A DNA stretch of 64,000 bases from Liquorilactobacillus nagelii DSM 13675 (lineage in GTDB: Bacteria > Bacillota > Bacilli > Lactobacillales > Lactobacillaceae). The notes beneath the pieces are model-generated. The model had not been told where the DNA came from. It saw only the letters and a program-made list of their open reading frames with translations, and did no database searches. Each line of letters begins with the position of its first letter. Within the stretch, counting starts at the first letter, position 1. The position numbers and the translations under genes are program-made. The DNA is taken from the NCBI RefSeq assembly GCF_019444005.1, contig NZ_CP049304.1:1364001-1428000 (forward strand). The letters run 5' to 3'. Positions 1 to 7,841 of the stretch are shown here, piece by piece.

Positions 1-709
1 GAATGCCAAGAATTGTTGTAATAATAATTCCTAATAAAATAGCTCCTTTAAATCCACGAATTACTAAATAGGTCGTAATTGCAAGCCCAGCTAAAGCTAA
101 AATTGGAGCTATCTGATTAAAATTGATCAAAGAAGGTGTCACACTACCATTTGAAACGATTGAACTTATCCCATTTTTAAAATGAGTCATTGACTTTTGG
201 TAGGTTACCCCATTAATTGAACTTATTCCAGATTGATCTGTAATAAATTTTAAAAAGCCAGCATTTTTGATTCCAATGTAGGCCACAAAAATTCCAATTC
301 CACCACCAATTGCATGTTGTAAAACCTCTGGAATCGAACGAATAATTAATCGTCGAATTTTGGTAACTGTAATTGTCACATTGATTAAACCGCATAAAAA
401 AACCAAGGCCAAGGCTTGTTGCCAACTGAACCCCAACTGCAAAACAACTGTGTAAGAAAAAAAAGTTGCTAAACCAAGACCAGGTGCCTGAACATAAGGC
501 ACATTAGCAAAAAGTGCCATAATCAGTGTACTGACCGCGGAAGCAATAATTGTCGCCAAAAAAATGGCTTGGGTTGGCATCCCTGTTGTTCCTAAAATAC
601 TTGGAGCAACAAAAAGAATGTAGGCCATAGCAAAGAAAGTTGTTAAGCCAGCCAAAACTTCAGTACTAATATTCGTATTATTCTCCTCAAGCTTGAAAAA
701 CTTTTTCAT
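1..709 (-). CDS. NCS2/AzgA-type purine permease, 3' end outside window
   Basis: The minus-strand frame stays open to the window edge and gives the first ~236 residues of a multi-spanning membrane protein. The N-terminus contains TEVLAGLTTFFAMAYILF, the hallmark opening of the AzgA branch of the NCS2 family (guanine/hypoxanthine permeases of the PbuG/PbuO type), followed by long hydrophobic segments. The family imports purine bases by proton symport. The ATG start is supported by AAGGAGA about 11 bases upstream (721-727). The C-terminal half lies outside the window, so substrate choice cannot be judged. Confidence 0.85.
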   Translation of the reverse strand, partial: MKKFFKLEENNTNISTEVLAGLTTFFAMAYILFVAPSILGTTGMPTQAIFLATIIASAVSTLIMALFANVPYVQAPGLGLATFFSYTVVLQLGFSWQQALALVFLCGLINVTITVTKIRRLIIRSIPEVLQHAIGGGIGIFVAYIGIKNAGFLKFITDQSGISSINGVTYQKSMTHFKNGISSIVSNGSVTPSLINFNQIAPILALAGLAITTYLVIRGFKGAILLGIIITTILGI

Positions 710-792
710 AATTGCGAAACTCTCCTTAAAAAAAGAATAAATTCATTATAGCGCAATCAAAATGTTCAACAAACTTAATAAGATAATTCTAA

Positions 793-1284
793 TTAAGACC
801 GAATTACCATCACTGAACAAGGAGCATTTTGGGCTAAATAACTGGCCTGCGAACCAATAAAAATTTTTTTAGCATTGCTGACCGGCTTTGTCTTTGAACC
901 GCACAATAGAACATCTGGCTTAAATTCTGGAATAATTTCGCTGATAATGGTCGCCGCTGGTTTGCCTTCTTGAACAAAAGAGCGTACGTCATAAATTCCA
1001 TTTTCCTGGGCTTTTTTAACATATCGTTCTAAATCAACGGTTAAGTTTTCACGCAATTGATTTCTTTTTTCCGGACTAAACGTTTCAAAAACATTTAAAT
1101 CCTCTAGCTCTAAAACCGAAACAATTCCTAAAGCAGCTAAATTTGGCTTAGCTAAAGCTAAAGCATATTGAAAAGCAGCTAAGGAAGATTTTGAATCATC
1201 TTCATCAACTGCCACTAAAATACGATCAAAAGGTTTGAAATTCGTTTTAAAATCTAAATCAAGCTTTTTTTTCTGCAAAATCAT
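793..1284 (-). CDS. Universal stress protein, UspA family
   Basis: The 163-residue single-domain protein has the Usp alpha/beta fold signature: FDRILVAVDEDDSKSS near residue 19 and a C-terminal strand ending NAPCSVMVIRS. The nucleotide-loop region reads CGSKTKPVSNAKKIFIGSQ, which only partly matches the G-2x-G-9x-G(S/T) ATP motif, so ATP binding is uncertain. Usp proteins are cytosolic and respond to starvation and stress; the exact role here is unknown. AGGAGTGAA directly precedes the ATG. It runs in the same direction as the three following genes but is separated from the next one by only ~20 bases. Confidence 0.85.
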   Translation of the reverse strand: MILQKKKLDLDFKTNFKPFDRILVAVDEDDSKSSLAAFQYALALAKPNLAALGIVSVLELEDLNVFETFSPEKRNQLRENLTVDLERYVKKAQENGIYDVRSFVQEGKPAATIISEIIPEFKPDVLLCGSKTKPVSNAKKIFIGSQASYLAQNAPCSVMVIRS

Positions 1285-1305
1285 TTCACTCCTATCTATA
1301 TTAAC

Positions 1306-1482
1306 TTACCAATTAGCCGGTTGCCATAACCTACCGTCAATTTCGCCTTCTGCTTGCTCTAAGCGTTGCTGCTGTTGATCAGCCAAGTCCGCTAAAGCAA
1401 TATAAAAGGCCCGATCTTGATATCTCACAGAACTTTTTTGTAAAGCTGTTAGTTGATCAAACAACCATTTTTCAGTTTCCAT
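1306..1482 (-). CDS. Small hypothetical protein (58 aa)
   Basis: A short, charged, glutamine-rich protein beginning METEKWLFDQLTALQ, probably helical and without membrane segments. An in-frame ATG four codons upstream (1494) sits on the ribosome binding site itself (GAAAGGATG), so the second ATG, 11 bases after AAGGA, is the better start. The start overlaps the end of the preceding oxidoreductase gene by 11 bases, suggesting translational coupling and a shared operon. I do not recognise a family. Confidence 0.55.
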   Translation of the reverse strand: METEKWLFDQLTALQKSSVRYQDRAFYIALADLADQQQQRLEQAEGEIDGRLWQPANW

Positions 1483-2164
1483 GAATTTGATCATCCTTTC
1501 TAATCGGACGTAGAACCGCTTGTAAATCTGCTAATTTCGTCGTTTTCTCCTGCAGTTGTTGCATTATCAATTCTAACTGCTGGCGCTGTCTTCCACTAGC
1601 CAAATCAACTTTTGCTTTTAATTTATCCAAGAACCAAGCTTCTTGTGCAGCAAAGGTCACTGGTTGAGGCAATTCTAAAAATTGCTGATAAGCAATCAAT
1701 AATTGCTGCTGCTGTTTTAAATTTTGATATTCAAAGCGGTCAATTACAAACAATGGCAGCAGCTTCATTTGAAAGTGTTTTGCCCACGCAGCTAATGGGC
1801 TCAGCAAACCTGATAGCGAGAACCCAACTGTCCCACCTAAGCGAAATTCTTGCACTGCTTTACCAACATTTACTACAATTCCCAACTCTTTACCAGCTAA
1901 ACTAACCTGATTAATATCCGTAAAAACTTGATCCTGCCACCTTTTTAAAAGATCAGGCACATTATACCAATATAAAGGAAATTGCAAAACCACTCTGGAA
2001 GATTTTTGCAAAAGCTGTCGTTCTTCATTCGCAACAAAATTTCCCTTAACACTTGCCAACTCATGCCATTTTACCCCTGATAAATCTTGAACAGCTGCTT
2101 TTAAAAACTGCTGCGTTGCCGAAGAGTCTGGTGTTGGATGCCCAACGATAATCAATGTTTTCAA
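1472..2164 (-). CDS. Flavodoxin-fold NAD(P)H oxidoreductase, KefF/NQO-like
   Basis: The 230-residue protein opens MKTLIIVGHPTPDSSATQQFL, the phosphate-binding start of the flavodoxin-like NAD(P)H dehydrogenase (quinone) family, and contains VVLQFPLYWYNVPDLLKRWQDQV, typical of the FMN-site region of KefF/MdaB/YwrO-like enzymes. These flavoproteins reduce quinones or other electrophiles in the cytosol. The C-terminal ~60 residues are glutamine-rich and helical and longer than in the core family. It follows the RNase HI gene with a 4-base overlap and overlaps the small downstream gene. Confidence 0.8.
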   Translation of the reverse strand: MKTLIIVGHPTPDSSATQQFLKAAVQDLSGVKWHELASVKGNFVANEERQLLQKSSRVVLQFPLYWYNVPDLLKRWQDQVFTDINQVSLAGKELGIVVNVGKAVQEFRLGGTVGFSLSGLLSPLAAWAKHFQMKLLPLFVIDRFEYQNLKQQQQLLIAYQQFLELPQPVTFAAQEAWFLDKLKAKVDLASGRQRQQLELIMQQLQEKTTKLADLQAVLRPIRKDDQIHGN

Positions 2165-2868
2165 AGGTTTGCTGCCTCCATTTTATCCATCGTCTGGTTT
2201 AACAAGTTATCCACAAAAACATTTCCTTGATCAGTCGCGTGTCCTTTAGTCCATTGCAAATTAAATTTAGAAAATTTGGGTAAAATCTCCGCAACTTGCT
2301 GCCATAATTCTTGATTGGCTACCGGTTGATTATTAGCCGTTTTCCAATTACGTTTTTGCCAATTTTTTAACCACCCCAACTGGATTGCATTTAAAACGTA
2401 CCGTGAATCAAGCACCGCTTGAATTTGCTGCTGATTTAAATTCCGCTGCACTAAATATTGCAAAGCCTGCAAAAAAGCCATGATTTCCATTCGATTATTA
2501 GTTGCTCCAAACTCCCCAGCCGATGCTGCATGTTGTTTGCCAGCATATTTAATCAAGAAAGCCCAAGCTGCTGGATCATTTTTTTTAACATGTTGACCAA
2601 GTCGATTACCATGATTTCGAGATCCACCATCCGTCCAGATCCAAATTGACTGACTAGTAGCTGAATAAATTGGCTGTACAGCCGTTTTCTTAGTTGCTGG
2701 TTTAAATGAATTAACTGGATTATTTAACCAATCTTGAGCAGCAGCGATATCATTAAACCCTTTATAACGAGCTTTGGGATAGCCTTTAACTTGTTGAAGA
2801 CAATCGTTCCAACTATGATAGATTCCCGTTTTTCTACCGTGAGCAACAACATAATACTGATAAGCGAT
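2161..2868 (-). CDS. rnhA: Ribonuclease HI with N-terminal hybrid-binding domain; apparent ATC start
   Basis: RNase HI degrades the RNA strand of RNA/DNA hybrids. The frame gives 235 residues: an N-terminal hybrid-binding (viroplasmin-type) domain from YYVVAHGRKTGIYHSW (residues ~5-45), a linker, and the catalytic domain with D80 (WTDGGSRNHG), E128 (NNRMEIMAF), D154 (LDSRYV), H210 (WTKGHATD) and D220. No ATG, GTG or TTG occurs in frame until residue 105, after the first catalytic Asp. A strong site (AAGGGGGAG) lies six bases before an in-frame ATC at 2866-2868, which I take as the start. Alternatives are a sequencing error, a start-codon mutation, or a start farther inside giving a dead fragment. 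Confidence 0.8.
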   Translation of the reverse strand: MAYQYYVVAHGRKTGIYHSWNDCLQQVKGYPKARYKGFNDIAAAQDWLNNPVNSFKPATKKTAVQPIYSATSQSIWIWTDGGSRNHGNRLGQHVKKNDPAAWAFLIKYAGKQHAASAGEFGATNNRMEIMAFLQALQYLVQRNLNQQQIQAVLDSRYVLNAIQLGWLKNWQKRNWKTANNQPVANQELWQQVAEILPKFSKFNLQWTKGHATDQGNVFVDNLLNQTMDKMEAANL

Positions 2869-2943
2869 TGTAAGCTCCCCCTTTTATAAAAATTCAAATT
2901 TTAATGTATCTCAATTCTAACCAATTTAATTGCTTTCAGCAAA

Positions 2944-3573
2944 TTAAAGATAAAAGTAAACCGAAAAAAACATAAGAATTGTTCCAGCTAAAACAATCAA
3001 ATGCCAGTAAACATGAGAATATTTCAAATTACGAAAACTGTAAATCACTGCTCCAAAAGTAAAACATAGTCCCCCTCCCAGTAAAAGCAAAAAGCCATTC
3101 ATTCCTAAAGAATTCCATAATTGTTTAAAGCCTAGTAGACAAAGCCAGCCTAAAATGACATAGATAGTCGTTTCAATCCATTGCAGACGTGAAGGCAAGA
3201 ACTGGTGCAAAATAATCCCCAGCAAACACAAACTCCAAATTGCCAGCAAAAGTTTAAACCCAAAGTTTTGACCCATCCCCAATAAGCAAAACGGTGTATA
3301 TGTCCCAGCAATCAAAATAAAGATATTAGTATGATCAATCAACTGCAGAATCCGGCGCGCTTTTGTAAAATAGAGTGAATGAAAAAGGGTTGAGGCCAAA
3401 TAAAGTGTTACCAATGAAATGCCATAAATAATCATTGAGATTAATTCAACCTCGTCGTGTGAACGAATTCCTTTAATAATCAGTAACACGAGCGCGGCAA
3501 CACTCAACATAGTTCCTAAACCATGAGTAATGCTGCTCCAAATCTCGTTTAAAATCTGCTGCCGTTTATTCAT
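2944..3573 (-). CDS. Hemolysin III / TrhA family membrane protein
   Basis: A 209-residue protein with about seven transmembrane helices. Family signatures are NEIWSSITHGLG near the N-terminus (the conserved E-x3-S-x3-H), STLFHSLYF, DHTNIFILIAGTYTPFCLL and the C-terminal YWHLIVLAG; the conserved Ser/His/Asp residues place it in the progestin-receptor/alkaline ceramidase superfamily. Despite the name, haemolytic activity is unproven for most members; a role in membrane homeostasis is known for TrhA. An adjacent in-frame TTG one codon earlier is an equally spaced alternative start. Confidence 0.85.
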   Translation of the reverse strand: MNKRQQILNEIWSSITHGLGTMLSVAALVLLIIKGIRSHDEVELISMIIYGISLVTLYLASTLFHSLYFTKARRILQLIDHTNIFILIAGTYTPFCLLGMGQNFGFKLLLAIWSLCLLGIILHQFLPSRLQWIETTIYVILGWLCLLGFKQLWNSLGMNGFLLLLGGGLCFTFGAVIYSFRNLKYSHVYWHLIVLAGTILMFFSVYFYL

Positions 3574-3692
3574 CAATTATAACTACCTCTTTTCATATTT
3601 ATTATTAAATACACTATAACATAGTTTTCAAGTCTAGATGATGCATTTATCAATTTCATAACAAGTTTATTTATTTTTAAAATTCGCTTTTA

Positions 3693-3701
3693 TGCTATAC
3701 T
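3693..3701 (+). promoter_or_regulatory. Extended -10 promoter of the DUF1836 gene
   Basis: TGCTATACT is an extended -10 element (TG-n-TATACT), with the hexamer at 3696-3701. No good -35 is visible, as expected for an extended -10 promoter. The predicted start of transcription is near 3708, about 38 bases before the proposed TTG start codon. An ATG at 3692 overlaps this element and therefore cannot be the start of translation from this promoter. Confidence 0.55.
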
Positions 3702-3745
3702 TCCATATAGAAGCTCTTTTATTTTATCAAGGTGAGGTCTTGCAT

Positions 3746-4249
3746 TTGGAAAATACGAATCTCGAATCACAATTACGCCAACTTAGTAAAAATCGCTTGC
3801 CACTATGGCATGAATTCCCAGATTTCGAACTTTATATGGATCAGCTTGTTAGTCTTGGCAATCGTTATTTGAAAAATTTACAAGGAACAGAAATTACTGC
3901 CTCAATGGTTAACAGCTATGTAAAAAAGGGCTTGATGCACCGACCAAACAAAAAGAAATATGATACTGCCAATGTTGCTGAATTAGTGGTTATCAGTCTG
4001 CTTAAAGCAATTTATTCACTAGAGACAATTAAAAAGGGGCTCCAGTCCGTAGCAAAGAATACACAAACCGACGAATCCTATAACTATTTTGCGCAGCTTT
4101 TCAATAAAACCTTAGCTGAGATTGGTGATAATTCATTCTCTTTTAAATTTGATTACCAAGATGATCTAATTCTTTTAACTGAAAAATTCGCTGTTCACGC
4201 TGTTATTTATAAAATTATCGGTGAAAAAATGGTCAGTCTCCAAAATTAA
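3746..4249 (+). CDS. DUF1836 family putative regulator
   Basis: The 167-residue protein starts at TTG (MENTNLESQLRQL), eight bases after AAGGTGAGG; the in-frame ATG 18 codons upstream lies inside the promoter and lacks a ribosome binding site. The central segment ITASMVNSYVKKGLMHRPNKKKYD followed by AELVVISLLKAIYSLETI matches DUF1836, a MerR-like winged-helix DNA-binding fold found in Firmicutes. The target is unknown. It stands alone, convergent with the symporter gene, and ends just before a strong bidirectional terminator. Confidence 0.75.
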   Translation: MENTNLESQLRQLSKNRLPLWHEFPDFELYMDQLVSLGNRYLKNLQGTEITASMVNSYVKKGLMHRPNKKKYDTANVAELVVISLLKAIYSLETIKKGLQSVAKNTQTDESYNYFAQLFNKTLAEIGDNSFSFKFDYQDDLILLTEKFAVHAVIYKIIGEKMVSLQN

Positions 4250-4266
4250 AGTTTCCAAATAAAATA

Positions 4267-4300
4267 AACCCCCAAAGTTAATGATCCAACTTTGGGGGTT
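4267..4300. terminator. Bidirectional terminator between convergent genes
   Basis: A perfect 13-bp inverted repeat (AACCCCCAAAGTT / AACTTTGGGGGTT) with an 8-base loop lies between the stops of the DUF1836 gene and the symporter gene. The A- and T-rich flanks suit termination in both directions. Confidence 0.85.
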
Positions 4301-4315
4301 CTTTATCGATTCAAA

Positions 4316-5593
4316 TCACGATTGATGTAAATTATTTAAATACTTCTTATTCTTTTCAAAATCAAATTCTTTTTCAGATTTTCCAATAATAACTGCTGCA
4401 AGCGAATTGCCAGCGACATTAACTACCGTTCGACCCATGTCAACTAATCGATCAATTCCTGCAATAAAGGTCAGCCCTTGCAATGGAACACCAATTGTCG
4501 ATATAGTTGCTAACAAAACGACGAACGATGCTCCCGGAACCCCTGCAATACCTTTTGAAGTAATCATCAAAACAATTACTAATGTAATTTGTTTAGTCAA
4601 CGAAAGATGAATTCCATAAGCTTGTGCAAGAAAAAGTGCTGCTAGCGACTGATAAATAGCTGAACCATCTAAATTGAAAGTATAACCCGTCGGAACAACA
4701 AAAGAAACAATTCCCTCACTAACACCAAATTTGCTCATTTTATCAATAATCCGAGGTAATACTGCCTCTGAACTTGCAGTTGAAAAAGCCAACACCATTT
4801 CTTCTTTAATTGTCTTCAAAATTTCCCAGTTATTTAATTTAAAAATTCTCGCAGCTCCACCCATAACAGCTAAAATAAAAATTGCCATTGTTGCATAGGC
4901 TAAAACAATAAAATAACCCAGTGGCGCAAGTGCCTTAAGCCCCATTTGAGCAACAGTTGAACCAATTAAAGCACAAACTCCAATTGGCGCTGTCCGCATA
5001 ACCCAATCGGTAACTTTAAACATTACCTGCGAAACAGCTTGCAAAAAATCAACAATGATTCTTCCCTGCTCACCAATGGCTGCTGTCCCTAATCCAAAAA
5101 AGACACTGAAAAAAATTATTGGCAACATATTACCATTGCTTAACGAACTAAAAACATTGGTCGGAATAATTCCCATTAATGTTGACCAAATTCCTGCATG
5201 TTCAGCTTTATGAGCCGTCTGAACATATTGACTGATATCTTGGCTATGTAGTTGATGGATATCAATAAAAGTTCCCGGATGAAAAATGTTTCCAACAATC
5301 AATCCCAAAATAATCGCAATTGTTGTCATTACTTCAAAATAAATTAAGGTTTTTAACCCAACTCTGCCGAGCTTTTTGATATCACCCATATTAGCGATTC
5401 CTACCGTTAAGCAGGAAATGACAATTGGCAAGACAATCATCTGAATCAGATCGATAAACATTGTCCCGATATTTTGCATCACTGTTGTTGCTGCTTGATT
5501 ATTGTAAAAAATTGCCCCAATAATAATTCCACTAATTAATCCGATTAAAATCTGCCAACCTAAATTTAGCCGCCATACCCGATATTTCTTCAT
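4316..5593 (-). CDS. Glutamate/dicarboxylate:cation symporter, DAACS family
   Basis: A 425-residue membrane protein of the GltP/GltT/DctA type, which imports acidic amino acids or C4-dicarboxylates with protons or sodium. Visible signatures are the serine-rich re-entrant loop AFSTASSEAVLP, the TM7 motif (NLDGSAIY in place of NMDGTA) and the HP2 segment SKGIAGVPGASFVVLLA. Length and hydrophobic pattern match the family. Which substrate it takes cannot be read reliably; the conserved C-terminal Asp/Arg/Asn cluster GIDRLVDMGRTVVNVAGN is present and is compatible with an acidic substrate. It is transcribed alone. Confidence 0.9.
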   Translation of the reverse strand: MKKYRVWRLNLGWQILIGLISGIIIGAIFYNNQAATTVMQNIGTMFIDLIQMIVLPIVISCLTVGIANMGDIKKLGRVGLKTLIYFEVMTTIAIILGLIVGNIFHPGTFIDIHQLHSQDISQYVQTAHKAEHAGIWSTLMGIIPTNVFSSLSNGNMLPIIFFSVFFGLGTAAIGEQGRIIVDFLQAVSQVMFKVTDWVMRTAPIGVCALIGSTVAQMGLKALAPLGYFIVLAYATMAIFILAVMGGAARIFKLNNWEILKTIKEEMVLAFSTASSEAVLPRIIDKMSKFGVSEGIVSFVVPTGYTFNLDGSAIYQSLAALFLAQAYGIHLSLTKQITLVIVLMITSKGIAGVPGASFVVLLATISTIGVPLQGLTFIAGIDRLVDMGRTVVNVAGNSLAAVIIGKSEKEFDFEKNKKYLNNLHQS

Positions 5594-5998
5594 GCCCTAA
5601 CGCTCCAACTCTAATTTAATTTGAAATTAACTTTCAACTACTAAATATTTACTCTTTTGTTAATAATAATAACAAAAATACGGCTTTTGTAAACAAATTA
5701 ACAAGTTTTATTAACTAATTTTTGTGTTTTCAATAGTTTGAGCCTCATAAATTAAAATTTTATTAAGATAAATAATAATGAGAGAGGTTTTAAACGGCTT
5801 TTTCAAAGCATTAAAATATTACTCTGATTATAGTCAATAACTTCACATCTGATTGTCCTCAGCTATTTAGTAACCTACATACTTAGTCCTAAAAATATAG
5901 TTCTTCTTCCACTCACAATAAATTTTTTCTAGCTGTATTTTAAATAGTTTAAGCGAAGTTTTGAAAAAATAATTTTCAGGCTAAAATCAATTTTTTTA
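5594..5998. other. AT-rich intergenic stretch without a recognisable gene
   Basis: About 400 bases of AT-rich sequence between the symporter start and the tRNA promoter. I see no credible coding frame with a ribosome binding site, no long inverted repeat and no RNA gene. It presumably contains the symporter promoter region. Confidence 0.6.
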
Positions 5999-6027
5999 TT
6001 GACAAGTGTAGCTGTTTTTAGTATTAT
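5999..6027 (+). promoter_or_regulatory. Sigma-A promoter of tRNA-Gln
   Basis: A consensus -35 TTGACA (5999-6004), a 17-base spacer and TATTAT (6022-6027) lie about 38 bases upstream of the mature tRNA 5' end. Confidence 0.8.
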
Positions 6028-6064
6028 TTAATAGTCGGTTGTTTGATTAAAGTAATTCAAACAT

Positions 6065-6137
6065 TGGGCATTCGCCAAATTGGTAAGGCAGCGGACTCTG
6101 AATCCGCAATGTACTGGTTCGAGCCCAGTATGCCCAA
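6065..6137 (+). tRNA. tRNA-Gln (anticodon CTG)
   Basis: The 73-base cloverleaf is complete: acceptor TGGGCAT/ATGCCCA with discriminator A, D-stem GCC/GGC, anticodon stem GCGGA/TCCGC around the loop CTCTGAA, and T-arm ACTGG-TTCGAGC-CCAGT. The anticodon CTG reads CAG (Gln); U1-A72 is typical of tRNA-Gln. CCA is not encoded. A promoter precedes and a terminator follows it, so it is a single-gene transcript. The CUG isoacceptor is uncommon in AT-rich lactobacilli, where the UUG form normally suffices. Confidence 0.95.
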
Positions 6138-6154
6138 TTATAGGTTCATAAATG

Positions 6155-6196
6155 CTGTTGTAGGACGTTAAAAACGTTGTTACAACAGTCTTTTTT
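6155..6196 (+). terminator. Terminator of tRNA-Gln
   Basis: Stem CTGTTGTA/TACAACAG with a second inner stem (ACGTT/AACGT), followed by seven T residues. Confidence 0.85.
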
Positions 6197-6237
6197 TATC
6201 TTCATTCCATTTAATTCCGTTTTAGGGCTCAATAGGA

Positions 6238-6263
6238 TTGAGACCCAGTATTGAGACCCAGTA
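6238..6263 (+). repeat. Tandem 13-bp repeat echoing the tRNA-Gln T-arm
   Basis: TTGAGACCCAGTA occurs twice head to tail. It closely resembles TTCGAGCCCAGTA in the T-arm of the tRNA-Gln (6118-6130). Such partial copies of a tRNA 3' end can be remnants of attachment sites left by integration at the tRNA; here this is inference only. Confidence 0.5.
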
Positions 6264-6303
6264 AAATAAAATTAAGTTCCCCAATCATACAAATGTTACT
6301 GAT

Positions 6304-6807
6304 TCACTTCAAGCTATTAATAATTCCTTCAGCTGATGTCTTTATTGCCGTAGATATATCTGAATCTGATGTAATAGTTTGTTCATTTACTACTAGTTTA
6401 GAAATCATATCCGTTTTAACTGAAAAGCTTTCCACATATTTTTCATTGTCCATCCCTTGATATTTAATCGTCCCATTAATTAATCCATTAAAATCATGTT
6501 TAAGAAATGTTTCTACTTTTTGTCCTGGGCAAATAGTCCCACCGATGATGAACCCAAGCTTAAACTGATCATTCCCCTTATCTAAATGAGTTTCAAAGGA
6601 TAATGACAATATTTTAGCAGGTGTTTTACCAAAATTCTTAATAGCCAAATATTTATTTTTGTATGGTAAAGTTGTGTAGTCTAAATAAACCGAAATATAA
6701 GGACGATTAGCATTCTTTATTGTTTTATAGTTTTGCCATATAGCAAAAGATGAAATAACTGATGGTATAATTACTCCGATAACCTCAATAATATTAGATA
6801 ATGACAC
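6304..6807 (-). CDS. Hypothetical membrane-anchored protein
   Basis: The 167-residue protein begins at GTG (MSLSNIIEVIGVIIPSV), nine bases after AGAGG. A single hydrophobic helix spans residues ~5-24, followed by a soluble beta-rich domain with YLAIKNFGKTPAKILSLSF, a pattern common in small membrane-tethered proteins of phage or accessory regions. I do not recognise its function. The remains of another gene lie directly upstream on the same strand, so it may have been the second gene of an operon disrupted by the group II intron fragment. Confidence 0.6.
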   Translation of the reverse strand: MSLSNIIEVIGVIIPSVISSFAIWQNYKTIKNANRPYISVYLDYTTLPYKNKYLAIKNFGKTPAKILSLSFETHLDKGNDQFKLGFIIGGTICPGQKVETFLKHDFNGLINGTIKYQGMDNEKYVESFSVKTDMISKLVVNEQTITSDSDISTAIKTSAEGIINSLK

Positions 6808-6864
6808 AAGAACTTACCTCTCTATTCTATTAATTTTTTATATGCAATATTGAATTTTCGTTGT

Positions 6865-7038
6865 TCAATCTATAGTTTGATAAATTTCTTTTCCATAAGT
6901 ATTCCCAATTGGATCCATATATACAAGACAAAGCCTATCTTCCTTTTTAAAATTACACTCAATATAGCTCATTGATATTGTTTCCGTTTTAGATACACAT
7001 TTAGGTTCTATTTTCTCAAACGGCTTTTCCGATTCCAT
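6865..7038 (-). pseudogene. C-terminal remnant of an unknown gene
   Basis: An open frame of 57 codons (from MESEKPFEKIEPKC to YGKEIYQTID) ends 57 bases before the next gene. It has no ribosome binding site, and its first bases coincide with the point where similarity to the intron reverse transcriptase stops (about 7034-7038). It therefore looks like the tail of a gene whose front was removed when the intron fragment was joined here. No family recognised. Confidence 0.45.
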
Positions 7039-7836
7039 AGCTATTGTCGGAAAATACTTGTTCGTATATCGGCGAAAGCACCTGTACCACAGCTTATTGA
7101 ATCATACGATCAACAACTGTAGGCACTCCCAGTTTTCTGGTTGAGCCATCGGGTTTTGGTATCTCTACCCGTCTGACTGGTTGTGGCCGATATGTTCCAT
7201 TACGTAAACTCTCTAGAAGTTCTTCCCAGTTCTTGTAAATATATTCGGCCAGTTGGTCAACGGTCATGCCGTCAATTCCAGCTGCGCCCTTATTCCTCCG
7301 AACACGCTTAAACGCTAGGTTCAGATTACTACTTGCAGGGACCCGGTCTACAAATTGAATGCCATCCTGCGCCGTACTTTCACCGTTAGTAGTACTATGC
7401 GCCCCAAGATACTCTTTGTCTTCCAGACTATCCATCCCTTGGCGGTCAGCTTGTTCTGTTTTCTGCAATCTTCGCACTACCAACACCTCCAGTATCGGTG
7501 AGAATTATTATTGTTCAGTCCTTCATCTGCTATACGGCAGATTACTATGACCTCGGCTGACTCCTGCCGGATTCAGCTAGCCATCACTGACTAGTTTACT
7601 CCTGTACACCCATATCGGCGTCCTTGTTGTGAGCTTATCCGACAGGCCTCCCCGGGTAAGAATGCTAGCTTTCATACCATGCAACCGTTGGCTTTACTGA
7701 CTTCGACTTCGAGTAGTGTAGGACTTCAGTTTGTGAGGCAACTTCAGACTCCGTCTCACGGCGGACGCCCTTGCCCTCAACTCGTGGTTCCGACTACTAC
7801 GGCCCACAGCGGACTTACACCGCCTGCCGGGCGCAC
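7034..7836 (-). mobile_element. Group II intron fragment (class C-like), 3' truncated
   Basis: Reading the minus strand, the element opens with GTGCGCCCGGC, the conserved 5' end of bacterial group II introns, followed by ~360 bases of G+C-rich structured RNA (domains I-III) and the start of a maturase gene. Only about 800 bases remain; the rest of the maturase, domains V-VI and the 3' splice site are missing. The 5' boundary lies directly after an intrinsic terminator hairpin (7842-7873), the known insertion preference of class C introns. G+C content is clearly higher than the surroundings, which supports transfer. It cannot splice or move in this state. Confidence 0.8.
7037..7477 (-). pseudogene. 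Group II intron reverse transcriptase/maturase, N-terminal fragment
   Basis: From GTG (MRRLQKTEQADRQGMDSLED), eight bases after GGAGG, the frame encodes the RT0/RT1 region: NKGAAGIDGMTVDQL, NGTYRPQPVRRVEIPK and LGVPTVVDRMIQ. A TAA then replaces the expected glutamine codon of the usual DRxIQQA motif (stop at 7094-7096), but the same frame continues AVVQVLSPIYEQVFSDNSYG before similarity is lost. The catalytic YADD motif and the thumb, maturase and endonuclease parts are absent. It is broken twice: by a nonsense codon and by deletion of about two thirds of the protein. Confidence 0.85.
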
Positions 7837-7841
7837 CCCGA

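Noticed and set aside
213..425. Minus-strand 70-codon frame
   Set aside because: It lies entirely inside the NCS2 permease gene in another frame and has no ribosome binding site.
1612..1905. Plus-strand 97-codon frame
   Set aside because: Antisense shadow of the flavodoxin-fold reductase gene; no supporting signals.
2161..2556. RNase HI as a 131-residue protein starting at the internal TTG
   Set aside because: It would lack the first catalytic aspartate and the hybrid-binding domain, although both are encoded intact upstream in the same frame after a strong ribosome binding site.
6238..6263. CRISPR array
   Set aside because: The tandem 13-mers are directly adjacent with no spacers; no CRISPR repeat or cas gene is present anywhere in the window.
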